Shown here: piece by piece, positions 16,196 through 24,377 of the stretch | Position numbering within the stretch: the first letter of the stretch is position 1 | How the letters are laid out: each line of letters begins with the position of its first letter | From: an uncultured Bacillota bacterium | GTDB lineage: Bacteria; Bacillota_I; Bacilli_A; RF39; UBA660 | Length of the DNA stretch: 35,537 nucleotides | Assembly (NCBI GenBank): GCA_946540075.1 | Contig: CAMNHZ010000002.1 | Span: 1-35,537 of the forward strand | Direction of reading: 5' to 3' | Notes under the pieces: generated by a model | Database searches by the model: none | The model's input: the letters and a program-made list of their open reading frames with translations, nothing else | What the model was told of the DNA's origin: nothing | Program-made: the position numbers and the translations under genes

Positions 16196-17371
16196 ATGAA
16201 AATTTTATCAGTAAATGCAGGGTCATCATCATTAAAATTTCAATTATATGAGATGCCAGAAGAAAAAGTATTAATTTCAGGGGTGTTTGAAAGAATTGGT
16301 ATAGATGGTAGTTTGTATACAATTAAAATAGATGGAGAAAAATTTAGAAAAGTTGTTCCATTACCTAATCATGCTGAAGCATTTAGATTATTAACTGAAG
16401 AATTATTAGAAAGAAAAATCGTTGATGATTTAAGTGAAATTCAAGGTGTTGGACATCGTATCGTTCAAGGTGCCGATCTTTATGATAAATCAATAGTAAT
16501 TGATGAAGAAGTACTTAAAAATATTGAAGATTTATCACCACTTGCGCCACTTCATAATCCAGCTCATGCTGTTGGAATAAAAGCTGCTATGGAAGCTATT
16601 CCAAATGCATTACAAGTTGCTGTATTTGATACATCTTTCCATCAAACTATGAAACCAAGTGAATATTTATATGCTTTACCATATGAATGGTATGAGGATT
16701 ATAAAGTTCGTCGTTATGGATTCCATGGTACAAGTCATAAGTATGTATCTATGAAAATGAATGAAATATTAGAAAGAAATGATACAAAATTAATAACTTG
16801 TCATATAGGTAATGGAGGAAGTATAAGTGCTGTACTTAATGGTAAGTGTATCAATACTTCAATGGGATTTACTCCAGCTGCTGGACTTATTATGGGGTCA
16901 CGTGCTGGTGATATTGATTCAACAATTATTCCATATGTAATGGATAAGACTGGAATGAGTATTAACGATATAAATAATGTTTTAAATAAAAAGAGTGGAG
17001 TACTTGCTATAAGTGGTATTAGTAGTGACTTTAGAGATATTGAAGATGCTGCAATTGCAGGTAACGAAAGAAGTATTTTAGCTTGTGAAATGTACGCTAA
17101 TCGTGTAGTTGATTATATTGCTAAGTATTATGTACAACTTGGTGGATGTGATGCTATCGTATTTACTGCTGGTGTTGGAGAAAACTCTCCATTTATGAGA
17201 AAATTAATTATTGATAAATTAGCAGTATTGGGAATTAAACTTGATGAAGAAGCTAATAATGAACGTGGTAAGATAAATAAGATATCTGCTGAAGATTCAA
17301 GTTCTCTTGTTTATGTAATACCTACTGATGAAGAGGTTATGATTGCAAGAGATGTATTAAGTTTGTTATAG
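16196..17371 (+). CDS. ackA: Acetate kinase
   Basis: 391 residues, normal length. ASKHA-fold kinase signatures: MKILSVNAGSSSLKFQLYEM (N-terminal phosphate loop), VGHRIVQGA, VFDTSFHQTM, RRYGFHGTSHKYV with the catalytic His, CHIGNGGS, TPAAGLIMGSRAGDID and FTAGVGENSPFMR. Interconverts acetyl phosphate plus ADP with acetate plus ATP, the substrate-level phosphorylation step of fermentative acetate production. The strong AGGAGG site eight bases ahead suggests high expression. No phosphotransacetylase (pta) gene is in the window. It lies inside a translation-related operon. Confidence 0.97.
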   Translation: MKILSVNAGSSSLKFQLYEMPEEKVLISGVFERIGIDGSLYTIKIDGEKFRKVVPLPNHAEAFRLLTEELLERKIVDDLSEIQGVGHRIVQGADLYDKSIVIDEEVLKNIEDLSPLAPLHNPAHAVGIKAAMEAIPNALQVAVFDTSFHQTMKPSEYLYALPYEWYEDYKVRRYGFHGTSHKYVSMKMNEILERNDTKLITCHIGNGGSISAVLNGKCINTSMGFTPAAGLIMGSRAGDIDSTIIPYVMDKTGMSINDINNVLNKKSGVLAISGISSDFRDIEDAAIAGNERSILACEMYANRVVDYIAKYYVQLGGCDAIVFTAGVGENSPFMRKLIIDKLAVLGIKLDEEANNERGKINKISAEDSSSLVYVIPTDEEVMIARDVLSLL

Positions 17372-17384
17372 AAAAGAGTATAAT

Positions 17385-18353
17385 ATGGGGAATATGAATT
17401 TTAGAAAAATATATAAGATAATAAAAAAGTATAATACAATAGTTATTGCTCGTCATGTTGGGGCTGATCCTGATGCTTTAGGATCACAAATAGCTTTAAA
17501 AGATATTATAAGAAATACATTTCCCAATAAAAATGTATATGCTGTAGGATATCCTGCTTCTAAGTTTAAATTTATGGGAGAATTGGATAGAGTTAATGAA
17601 GAAGAATTAGAAAATGCATTACTTATATGTGTTGACTTGCCTGATTTAAAAAGATTAGATGGTGCTGATATTGATAAATATGCGTATAGACTTAAAATAG
17701 ATCATCATCCATTTATAGAAAAGTATTGTGATTATGAATGGATTGATGATAAGGCAAGTAGTGCTTCACAAATGATTATAGAATTAGTTAATAACACTAG
17801 ATTGAAGATGACTCCATATGCAGCTGAAAGATTATATATGGGTTTAGTATCTGATACTAATCGTTTCTTATTTGAGTATACAACTCCAAAAACATTTGAT
17901 TTAGTATCAAAACTTATTAAAGAAACAAGAATTAATTTTACTGGATTATATGAAAATATGTATTTAAGACCATTAAAAGAAATAAAGTTTCAAGGATATT
18001 TAGCTAATAATCTTACAGTGACTGATAATGGTTTAGCCTATGTAAAAATAGATGAAGATATGTTAAAAGAATATGATGTTGATACTGCAACTGCAGGTAA
18101 TATGATTAATAATTTTAATTATATAAATGAAATTATTGCTTGGGCATTCTTTACGGAGGATAAGAATAAAGGATTTATTCGTGGATCGATTAGATCTCGT
18201 GGTCCAATTATAAATGAAACTGCTGCCAAATTTGGTGGTGGAGGACATATATATGCTAGTGGTGTAAGATTAAAAAACTTTGATGAAGTTAATGAATTAA
18301 TAAATGCATTAGATAGTGTTTGTAATGATTATAATTCTAATAAAGAAGATTAA
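17385..18353 (+). CDS. nrnA: DHH/DHHA1 phosphoesterase, NrnA-like (oligoribonuclease / pAp phosphatase)
   Basis: 322 residues. DHH domain: ARHVGADPDALGSQ (DxD metal ligands), CVDLPD, KIDHHPF (the DHH motif) and LVSDTNRF. DHHA1 substrate-binding domain at the C-terminus with RGSIRSRG and KFGGGGHIYASG. Known NrnA function: degrades 2-5-nt RNA to mononucleotides and dephosphorylates 3'-phosphoadenosine 5'-phosphate; cyclic-dinucleotide-linked relatives (GdpP) have extra membrane and PAS domains, absent here. ATG 17385 has GAAAAGAG ahead; an ATG three codons later is possible. Starts 14 bp after ackA and ends the gene run at a terminator. Confidence 0.88.
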   Translation: MGNMNFRKIYKIIKKYNTIVIARHVGADPDALGSQIALKDIIRNTFPNKNVYAVGYPASKFKFMGELDRVNEEELENALLICVDLPDLKRLDGADIDKYAYRLKIDHHPFIEKYCDYEWIDDKASSASQMIIELVNNTRLKMTPYAAERLYMGLVSDTNRFLFEYTTPKTFDLVSKLIKETRINFTGLYENMYLRPLKEIKFQGYLANNLTVTDNGLAYVKIDEDMLKEYDVDTATAGNMINNFNYINEIIAWAFFTEDKNKGFIRGSIRSRGPIINETAAKFGGGGHIYASGVRLKNFDEVNELINALDSVCNDYNSNKED

Positions 18354-18365
18354 AAAAATGATATG

Positions 18366-18397
18366 AATACGTCGATCTTGAATCGATGTATTTTTTT
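18366..18397 (+). terminator. Intrinsic terminator of the dusB-to-nrnA run
   Basis: AATACGTCGAT (18366-18376) / ATCGATGTATT (18382-18392), one G-U, 5-nt loop, seven T's. The strongest visible terminator downstream of dusB. Confidence 0.88.
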
Positions 18398-18453
18398 GTT
18401 AAAAAAATTAATGATAAAAGAAATATTGTAAATACTAATTATAGGTGATTATC

Positions 18454-18963
18454 ATGACTTTGATTTTATTATGTTTAAAAATATTTTTTGTAAGAATTAT
18501 TGATGTATCACTTGGAACTATTAGGACAATTATAACAATTAAGGGTAATTCAATTGTTGCAAGTATTATTGGCTTTTTTGAAGTATTAGTATGGTTTTTA
18601 GTAGTAAAGGAAGCACTAAATACAACTCAATCAGGTATTATTATTGCAATATCGTATTCACTTGGTTTTGCGACAGGTACATATATTGGTAGTGTGCTAT
18701 CAGATATATTTATAAATGGAATATATGGTGTTCAAGTGATAACTAGTAATAAAGAATTATTAAATTATTTAAAGGATTCAAAATATGCTGTATCAATCAT
18801 AGATATTTATGGAGCATATGAAATGAAAAGAAAATATATGCTAATAATTGAAGTAAGCAAAAAGAAGGTTAATAATTTACTTAGAATAATAAAAAAATAT
18901 GATTCTAAAGCTTTTACTGTTATAAATGAAACAAAATATGTAATGAATGGTTATTTGAAATAA
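18454..18963 (+). CDS. UPF0316 / DUF2179 membrane protein (YebE-like)
   Basis: 169 residues from ATG 18454 with AGGTGAT ahead; an in-frame GTG at 18445 lies within that site and is unlikely to be the start. Three hydrophobic helices (about 3-22, 33-52 and 60-85) with the family-typical FVRIIDVSLGTIRTI near helix one, followed by a cytoplasmic DUF2179 domain (GVQVIT, LIIEVSKKKVNNLLRIIKKYD). DUF2179 also forms the C-terminus of YitT proteins and may bind a small ligand. Function not established in any organism I know of. Stands alone between a terminator and the dacA-like gene. Confidence 0.82.
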   Translation: MTLILLCLKIFFVRIIDVSLGTIRTIITIKGNSIVASIIGFFEVLVWFLVVKEALNTTQSGIIIAISYSLGFATGTYIGSVLSDIFINGIYGVQVITSNKELLNYLKDSKYAVSIIDIYGAYEMKRKYMLIIEVSKKKVNNLLRIIKKYDSKAFTVINETKYVMNGYLK

Positions 18964-19012
18964 TTCTACATATTTTTTTTTGAAACTTATATAATTTATT
19001 AGAGGTGGAATT

Positions 19013-20173
19013 ATGAAAAGAGTGGTATTTTTTTTAAGTTTAATTTGTGTTTTTTTATTACCACATAGAGTTGATGCTTTGGATAATGTTCTTGCCGAAG
19101 GAGCTAAAAGTTCAATTTTAATTGAAGCAAGTACAGGTAATATTATATATGAGAATAATTCACATGAGAAAAGACCACCAGCATCAATGACTAAAATGAT
19201 GAGTATGTTACTTATTGTTGAAAGTATAGATAAAGGCGATATAAAATGGAATGATATGGTAACTGTAAGTGAGAATGCAGCTAGTATGGGTGGTTCGCAA
19301 ATATTGTTAGAGACAAATGAAAAAATGAGTGTTAGTGATTTATTTAAAGGTATTGCTGTTGCTAGTGGGAATGATGCTGTAGTTGCTATGGCAGAGTATA
19401 TTGCTGGTACTGAAGATAATTTTGTAAAGATGATGAATGAAAAAGCACAACAATTAGGATTAAAAGATACTAGTTTTAAAAATCCTCATGGGTTAGATGC
19501 TGAAGGTCATTATACATCTGCATATGATATGGCAATGATTGCTAAAGAATTAGTAAAACATGAACAGGTATTTAAATATACATCTATTTATGAAGATTAT
19601 CTTAGAAAAGGAACTGATAGAGAAATATGGCTTGTTAATACTAACAAACTTGTAAGATTCTATGATGGAGTGGATGGATTAAAAACTGGATATACAAAAG
19701 AAGCAGGGTATTGTTTGACGGCTACTGCTAAAAAAGATGGTATGCGTTTAATTGCAGTTGTTATGGGGGAAGAGTCTCCTAAAAATAGAAATAAAGATGT
19801 GACTGATATGTTAAACTATGGTTTTAATCAGTATCATGCTGAAGGTGCAATAACTAAAGGAACTGTTTTAGGAAAAATAGAGGTTGAAAAAGGTAAAAAG
19901 AAATATGTTGATGTTATTCCTAAAGAAGATGTATCTATTATAAATAAGAAAAGTTCTAAAAAGAAAAAGGTTTCATATGATTTAAAACTAAATAAGGTTC
20001 ATGCACCTATTAAAAAGAATGCTGTAGTAGGTAAAGCGATAATAATAGTAGATGGTAAGAAAAAGATAAAGGTAGATGTTATTGCAAAAGAGGCTATAGA
20101 AAAAGCTAATTTATGGCAGTTATATACGAGATATTTGGCTGATATATTTAAAGGTGAAATTAATTTTAAATAA
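19013..20173 (+). CDS. D-alanyl-D-alanine carboxypeptidase, S11 (DacA/DacF-type PBP)
   Basis: 386 residues. Signal peptide 1-22 with likely cleavage after VDA. Serine beta-lactamase-fold motifs: SMTK with nucleophile Ser58 and Lys61, SGN at 118-120, KTG at 224-226. A C-terminal beta-rich PBP5-type domain (about 275-360) is followed by an amphipathic tail (NLWQLYTRYLADIFK) of the kind that holds low-molecular-weight PBPs on the membrane. Removes the terminal D-Ala from pentapeptides, controlling cross-linking; inhibited by penicillin. AGAGGTGG ribosome site. A TATAAT at 18990-18995 could be its -10, but no -35 is evident. Complements the two zinc VanY enzymes at 1172-2825. Confidence 0.93.
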   Translation: MKRVVFFLSLICVFLLPHRVDALDNVLAEGAKSSILIEASTGNIIYENNSHEKRPPASMTKMMSMLLIVESIDKGDIKWNDMVTVSENAASMGGSQILLETNEKMSVSDLFKGIAVASGNDAVVAMAEYIAGTEDNFVKMMNEKAQQLGLKDTSFKNPHGLDAEGHYTSAYDMAMIAKELVKHEQVFKYTSIYEDYLRKGTDREIWLVNTNKLVRFYDGVDGLKTGYTKEAGYCLTATAKKDGMRLIAVVMGEESPKNRNKDVTDMLNYGFNQYHAEGAITKGTVLGKIEVEKGKKKYVDVIPKEDVSIINKKSSKKKKVSYDLKLNKVHAPIKKNAVVGKAIIIVDGKKKIKVDVIAKEAIEKANLWQLYTRYLADIFKGEINFK

Positions 20174-20182
20174 ATCTTTTAT

Positions 20183-20212
20183 AAAACTATTTGTTATAGA
20201 TAGTTTTTTTTT
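20183..20212 (+). terminator. Intrinsic terminator after the S11 carboxypeptidase gene
   Basis: AAAACTAT (20183-20190) / ATAGTTTT (20200-20207), 9-nt loop, T run to 20212. A-T rich, but with a good U tail. Confidence 0.7.
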
Positions 20213-20267
20213 AATAAAAAAAGGATTTTAAAAATAAATAGGGTAGGATTTATTAGGAGGCAAAGAA

Positions 20268-22127
20268 ATGAAGAATAAATTTAAAATATTATTGATAGTA
20301 TTAATATCATTATTTGTTAGTAATAGTTATGTTATAGCTAAGGAAAATGATACAACTGTTACAATAGATTGGCTTCAAAATATATATGCTAATAGGAAGG
20401 TTGGAAATGGACATATATGGAATCAGCTAGGTATTATTAAAGCTAATGGAAAAGTTAGTTATTGTTTAGAACCTAATCAGTTTATAACGGAGTCTATTTA
20501 TGATTCAACTGATGATTTTAAAGTAAAGGGAATAAATGATAAAGATAAAGAGTATTTAGAGTTATTAGCTTATTATGGTTATAATTATAAAAATCATACT
20601 GATGTAAAGTATTATATGGCTAGTCAAGAATTAATATGGGAGCATGTTTCTTCTTATGATATTTTTTGGACAACAGGTGCTAAAGTTACTGGAGATACGA
20701 TTAATATTGATAGTTACAAAAATGAAATATTAGAGTTAGTTAAAAATCATGATAAAAAACCTTCTTATGATGGTAATAATTATGTAGGAAAAGAAGGCAT
20801 AAATATGTCGCTTAGTGATAATAATAGAGTTATAAATGATTTTGAAGTTAAGAATGACTCTAATGTAAAAATCGATTATGATGATAATAGAATAATAATA
20901 TATGGGAACAAAGTTAGTAATCATGAAGTTATATTAGTTAAAAAGAAGCAAAGTAATGATGTTAGTATTATATATACAAAAGGTAATTCACAGACTATCG
21001 CATCTTTTAATGTATCTAAAGAAGTTATTTCTAAATTTAAATATCGTATAGATCCAATTGATGTTAATTTTAAAGTATATAAGAAGGATAAAAATACTGA
21101 TAGTGTGATTAAAGGAAAGAAGTTTAGTTTTAAAGTTAAAGATTTATCAAATGATAATTATATTGAAAATGGTAAAGTATTTACTACTAATGATGATGGT
21201 TATTTTGAGTTAAATCATTTAGGGAAGGGTAATTATAAAATTATAGAGGTTCAATCAGATGGTGATTATTATTTGAATTCAAATGGTTTATCATTTAAGG
21301 TAGATGGTTTTACTCCCCGTAATAACACTATTAATTTTTATGATGAACCACTAGAATCTAGAATAAACATTAATAAAACTGGAGATGATTTATCTTCGTT
21401 TGAAAATGATGAATTTATATATATAAAAAAATCACTTACAGGTGTAATATATCAAGTATATGCAGAAGAAGATATAAAAAAAGATGATGTTATTTATTAT
21501 AAAAAAGGTGATTTAGTAGATGAAGTAACAACAATAAATGGACAAGCATTAACTAAATTACTTCCAGATGGTAAATATTATGTAATAGAAAAACTGACTA
21601 TTCTAGATTATATTAAAGACGATAATTGTTATGCTATTAGTTTAAATAAAGAAACAAAGAAATTAAATTTTCATAATAATAAAATAAAGGGTAAATTAAC
21701 TATTATAAAATATGGTAGTGATAATAAATTATTATCGAATGTTGTATTTGGACTATATGCTGATTCTGATATTAAGAATAGTGATGGTAATACTATTTTT
21801 AGCAAAGATCAATTAATAAAGAAAGTTATTACTAAGGATGGATATGTAGTAATTGATAATCTTCCTAATGCAAATTATTATATAAAAGAATTAGAAACAA
21901 CAAATGATTATACACTTAATAATAGTAAGTATTCATTTAAAATAGATTTAAATAACAAGGATGTTAAAATAAAAATTATAAATGATAAAAAAGATGATTC
22001 TAGTAAGCATGTATCTTATCCTAAAACATCAGATACTGATAAGGGTTTAAAGAAAATAGTAACGACACTTTTATTTGTTATGTTAATCTCTTATATGTTT
22101 GTAATTGTTACATATGAAAAAGATTAA
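20268..22127 (+). CDS. Thioester-domain, SpaA-repeat surface adhesin with sortase signal
   Basis: 619 residues. Signal peptide about 1-24. An N-terminal thioester-type domain (about 28-190) has YCLEP with Cys66 and ASQELIWE with Gln120, the Cys/Gln pair that forms an internal thioester in Gram-positive adhesins and can bind host surfaces covalently. Three SpaA/Cna-B-like beta domains follow (about 260-350, 360-475, 480-570), each starting with a Lys strand (FKVYKKD, ININKTG, LTIIKYG) and ending with a Glu strand (YKIIEV, YYVIEK, YYIKEL), suited to isopeptide bonds. The C-terminus has YPKTS (584-588), a hydrophobic helix (597-615) and a short EKD tail: a sorting signal that departs from LPxTG. 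AGGAGG ribosome site. The overlapping next gene is a sortase. Confidence 0.87.
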   Translation: MKNKFKILLIVLISLFVSNSYVIAKENDTTVTIDWLQNIYANRKVGNGHIWNQLGIIKANGKVSYCLEPNQFITESIYDSTDDFKVKGINDKDKEYLELLAYYGYNYKNHTDVKYYMASQELIWEHVSSYDIFWTTGAKVTGDTINIDSYKNEILELVKNHDKKPSYDGNNYVGKEGINMSLSDNNRVINDFEVKNDSNVKIDYDDNRIIIYGNKVSNHEVILVKKKQSNDVSIIYTKGNSQTIASFNVSKEVISKFKYRIDPIDVNFKVYKKDKNTDSVIKGKKFSFKVKDLSNDNYIENGKVFTTNDDGYFELNHLGKGNYKIIEVQSDGDYYLNSNGLSFKVDGFTPRNNTINFYDEPLESRININKTGDDLSSFENDEFIYIKKSLTGVIYQVYAEEDIKKDDVIYYKKGDLVDEVTTINGQALTKLLPDGKYYVIEKLTILDYIKDDNCYAISLNKETKKLNFHNNKIKGKLTIIKYGSDNKLLSNVVFGLYADSDIKNSDGNTIFSKDQLIKKVITKDGYVVIDNLPNANYYIKELETTNDYTLNNSKYSFKIDLNNKDVKIKIINDKKDDSSKHVSYPKTSDTDKGLKKIVTTLLFVMLISYMFVIVTYEKD

Positions 22128-22647
22128 TAATGTTTTTAGAATTATTATATTAGTGTCGTTGGTAATTTTTATAAATATAATAATAGGTTATTATTCTAAA
22201 GAAATAATACATAAAAATAAAGTAAATAGAATTATTTCTGGTATGATAAAAAATAGATATTCTGATATAGATAATGAATATGATGGATATATATATTTCT
22301 ATAAAAATAATAAGAAATTATTAATTAAAAAGGGTAATTATAATAAAGTTTTAAACGATAATAATGTTCTTTTATATAGTGATTATAATAGTTTTAATAG
22401 TCTTAGAGGCGAAGTAGTTTTATTGGGACATAATAATCATTTAGTATTTGGTTTTCTTCATCATATTACTAAGAAAGATATATTTATAGTTAGTAGTTTA
22501 AGTACTAGTAAGAAATATATAGTATATGATGTAAGAGTAATTGATCAAAATAATATGGATTTAATTAATTCAAATAATCAAATAATACTAGTAACTTGTA
22601 CCGATAATGATACTAAAAGATTAATAATTTATGCTAGACAATTGTAA
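22114..22647 (+). CDS. Sortase (transpeptidase) paired with the upstream adhesin
   Basis: 177 residues from ATG 22114, which overlaps the adhesin stop by 14 bases; a TTG at 22105 is the only earlier in-frame option. No Shine-Dalgarno is visible, so translational coupling is likely. N-terminal membrane anchor (about 8-28), then a compact sortase fold with the catalytic triad recognisable: VLLGHNNH with His106, ILVTCTDN with Cys162, and KRLIIYAR with Arg169. Function: cleaves the sorting motif of surface proteins and joins them to peptidoglycan or to one another. Short and divergent; class not assigned with confidence (A/E-like or B-like). Adjacency suggests a dedicated enzyme for the YPKTS-tailed adhesin. 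Confidence 0.88.
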   Translation: MKKINNVFRIIILVSLVIFINIIIGYYSKEIIHKNKVNRIISGMIKNRYSDIDNEYDGYIYFYKNNKKLLIKKGNYNKVLNDNNVLLYSDYNSFNSLRGEVVLLGHNNHLVFGFLHHITKKDIFIVSSLSTSKKYIVYDVRVIDQNNMDLINSNNQIILVTCTDNDTKRLIIYARQL

Positions 22648-22670
22648 TTTGAATCACTTTATTATATAAT
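22642..22670 (+). promoter_or_regulatory. Promoter of the glycine-rich prepilin-like gene
   Basis: TTGTAA (22642-22647, overlapping the sortase stop), 17-nt spacer, TATAAT (22665-22670). A second TATAAT at 22676-22681 lacks a good -35. Confidence 0.5.
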
Positions 22671-22695
22671 TAACTTATAATAAAGAGGTGTCGCT

Positions 22696-24087
22696 ATGAA
22701 ACTTAATAATAAGGGGTTTGCTATATCAGGAGTATTATATCCGGTATTTATACTATTTTTAGCATTAGTATTTACGATATTATCGTTACTTGCTAATAGA
22801 AAAATTATTTTTGATAAAACTAGAACTGAAATTATGAGTTTTCTTGATAATCAAGGTGCTAAAAATATGCCTAAAATAACTGTAAAAGGTAAAGAAATAA
22901 CTTTATCTAGTTTAGCGACTGTTCCTAATTATGAATATAATATTTTTGAAGGTGTTAGTGCTACAAAGGCTAATGGTAATCCGATTGATGTATCTAAAAT
23001 AATGTTTTCATCAACACCAGCGTATAATCCAAGACAAACAGGGGATTATGATATCATTTATAAAGTAAAAGATGATAATGGAAATATTGCTACAGCACTT
23101 AGAACAGTGCATGTTGTAGATCCGGTTGAATATGTTTATCAATATACTGGAAGTAAACAGGTATTTATTCCTTCTAAAGCTGGTTTATATTTATTTCAAG
23201 CTTGGGGAGCATCTGGTGCTGATAACGAAGTTAGTGGTGCTGGAGGAAAAGGTGCATATGTATCAGGTATGATAAATATTAGTGAGAATAATATTAAAAC
23301 AAAAGATGCAGATAAAGCTTGGAGATTCTGGGTATATGTAGGTGAAAAAGGAGATAACTACAATAGTAATACCAGAGAAAGAGATTACGTTTTTAATGGT
23401 GGAGGATATGGAAGTAAGACCTGTAAAGAAAGTAGTTATACCGGAGGCGGAGCAAGTGATATTAGATTTATTCCTGATGATTATTTAGACGGTAATAATA
23501 AAGTTATTGAAAAATGGGATTATTTTGAAGGCTTAAAGGCAAGGATTATGGTTGCTGGAGCTGGAGGTTCTGCTGGTTATCAAACTAATGGAGGAGCTGG
23601 AGGCGGTCTATCTAGTAAGAATGCCGCAACATCTGTTAATGGAGCTGGAGGACTAGGAGCTACTCAAGCTTTATCAACTAGTGGCGGAACTTTTGGTCGC
23701 GGTGGTGATTCTGTTGTAGATAATGTAAATAATAATTACTGTACTGATCCAACTTTATCTAATACAAATGGAGCCGGAGGTGGTGGAGGCTACTTCGGTG
23801 GAGGTGGATCTAGATTAGTTGGTTATTCTTATGGAGGAGCTGGAGCTGGAGGTTCTTCATATATTTCTGGATATGAAGGATGTCAAGCTATAACCAGCAA
23901 TAGTACTCAAAATTCACAAAACTTCCAAACAACATCTATTCATTCATCAGGAATTAGTTTTACAAATGGACAGATGATTTCTGGTGAAAATAAGATGCCA
24001 ACACATGATGGTAGAGATACTATGACAGGTAATACCGGTAATGGATATGTAAGAATTGTTTTAATAAGAACAATAGATGAAAAATAA
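22696..24087 (+). CDS. Prepilin-like surface protein with Ig-like and glycine-rich domains
   Basis: 463 residues. The N-terminus MKLNNKG/FAISGVLYPV resembles a type IV prepilin leader (basic, Gly at -1, Phe at +1, long hydrophobic helix to about 31) but lacks Glu at +5. An Ig-like/DUF5011-type domain follows (about 55-137: the TGDYDIIYKVKDDNGN block), then a glycine-rich domain (about 140-463) opening with YQYTGSKQVFIPSKAGLY and containing many GAGG/GGGG stretches, as in ALK/LTK-type Gly_rich domains found in gut Firmicutes surface proteins. Likely displayed on the cell surface; no sortase signal at the C-terminus. GAGGTG ribosome site. Adhesion or matrix function is inference. Confidence 0.78.
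   Translation: MKLNNKGFAISGVLYPVFILFLALVFTILSLLANRKIIFDKTRTEIMSFLDNQGAKNMPKITVKGKEITLSSLATVPNYEYNIFEGVSATKANGNPIDVSKIMFSSTPAYNPRQTGDYDIIYKVKDDNGNIATALRTVHVVDPVEYVYQYTGSKQVFIPSKAGLYLFQAWGASGADNEVSGAGGKGAYVSGMINISENNIKTKDADKAWRFWVYVGEKGDNYNSNTRERDYVFNGGGYGSKTCKESSYTGGGASDIRFIPDDYLDGNNKVIEKWDYFEGLKARIMVAGAGGSAGYQTNGGAGGGLSSKNAATSVNGAGGLGATQALSTSGGTFGRGGDSVVDNVNNNYCTDPTLSNTNGAGGGGGYFGGGGSRLVGYSYGGAGAGGSSYISGYEGCQAITSNSTQNSQNFQTTSIHSSGISFTNGQMISGENKMPTHDGRDTMTGNTGNGYVRIVLIRTIDEK
23557..23852 (+). repeat. Dispersed GGAGCTGGAGG direct repeats in the glycine-rich domain
   Basis: Exact 11-mer at 23557-23567, 23593-23603, 23641-23651 and 23842-23852, plus the variant GGAGCCGGAGG at 23770-23780. All encode Gly-Ala-Gly-Gly. 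This is the most G-rich stretch of the window; slippage or recombination could change the domain length. Confidence 0.7.
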
Positions 24088-24090
24088 TTA

Positions 24091-24118
24091 TTGAATTTAT
24101 AATAAAATATGTTATAAT
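24091..24118 (+). promoter_or_regulatory. Promoter of the valS T-box leader
   Basis: TTGAAT (24091-24096), 16-nt spacer, TATAAT (24113-24118), with TG one base before the -10 (TGTTATAAT). Confidence 0.6.
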
Positions 24119-24122
24119 ACTA

Positions 24123-24353
24123 ACATGAATTGAAAAACTTTGATAAAGAGGGCTTTATACGATAATTATAGAAAGTTCATGGTTGATGGAAATGAATATT
24201 GGAATATAAAGTTGTAGCTTTGGAGTTTAATATCTGAGTTTAGTAAGATATTACGTTAATCACGTTATGATTTTAAGTTGTACTTAGTACATAAATAAGG
24301 GTGGTACCACGGATACTAATATCACGTCCCTAGCGGATGTGATATTTTTCTTT
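24123..24353 (+). promoter_or_regulatory. T-box riboswitch, valine-specific (valS leader)
   Basis: Stem I elements: AGAAAG...GGTTGATGGAAATGAA (24170-24195), then AAAGTTGTAGCTTTGGAG with a Val specifier, GUA at 24214-24216 (GUU sits directly before it). A canonical T-box AAGGGTGGTACCACGG lies at 24297-24312, with terminator ATATCACGTCC (24319-24329) / GGATGTGATAT (24335-24345) and a U-rich tail. Known mechanism: uncharged tRNA-Val stabilises the antiterminator and turns on valS. Confidence 0.92.
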
Positions 24354-24377
24354 ATCAAAAAAAGAAAGGATGATATT

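Noticed and set aside
23557..23852. Regularly repeated GGAGCTGGAGG considered as CRISPR-like or regulatory repeat
   Set aside because: Irregular spacing, in frame, encodes Gly-Ala-Gly-Gly of a glycine-rich domain.
24339..24377. N-terminal extension of ValRS
   Set aside because: It would be encoded by the T-box terminator arm and U tract; the canonical start with a ribosome site is at 24378.
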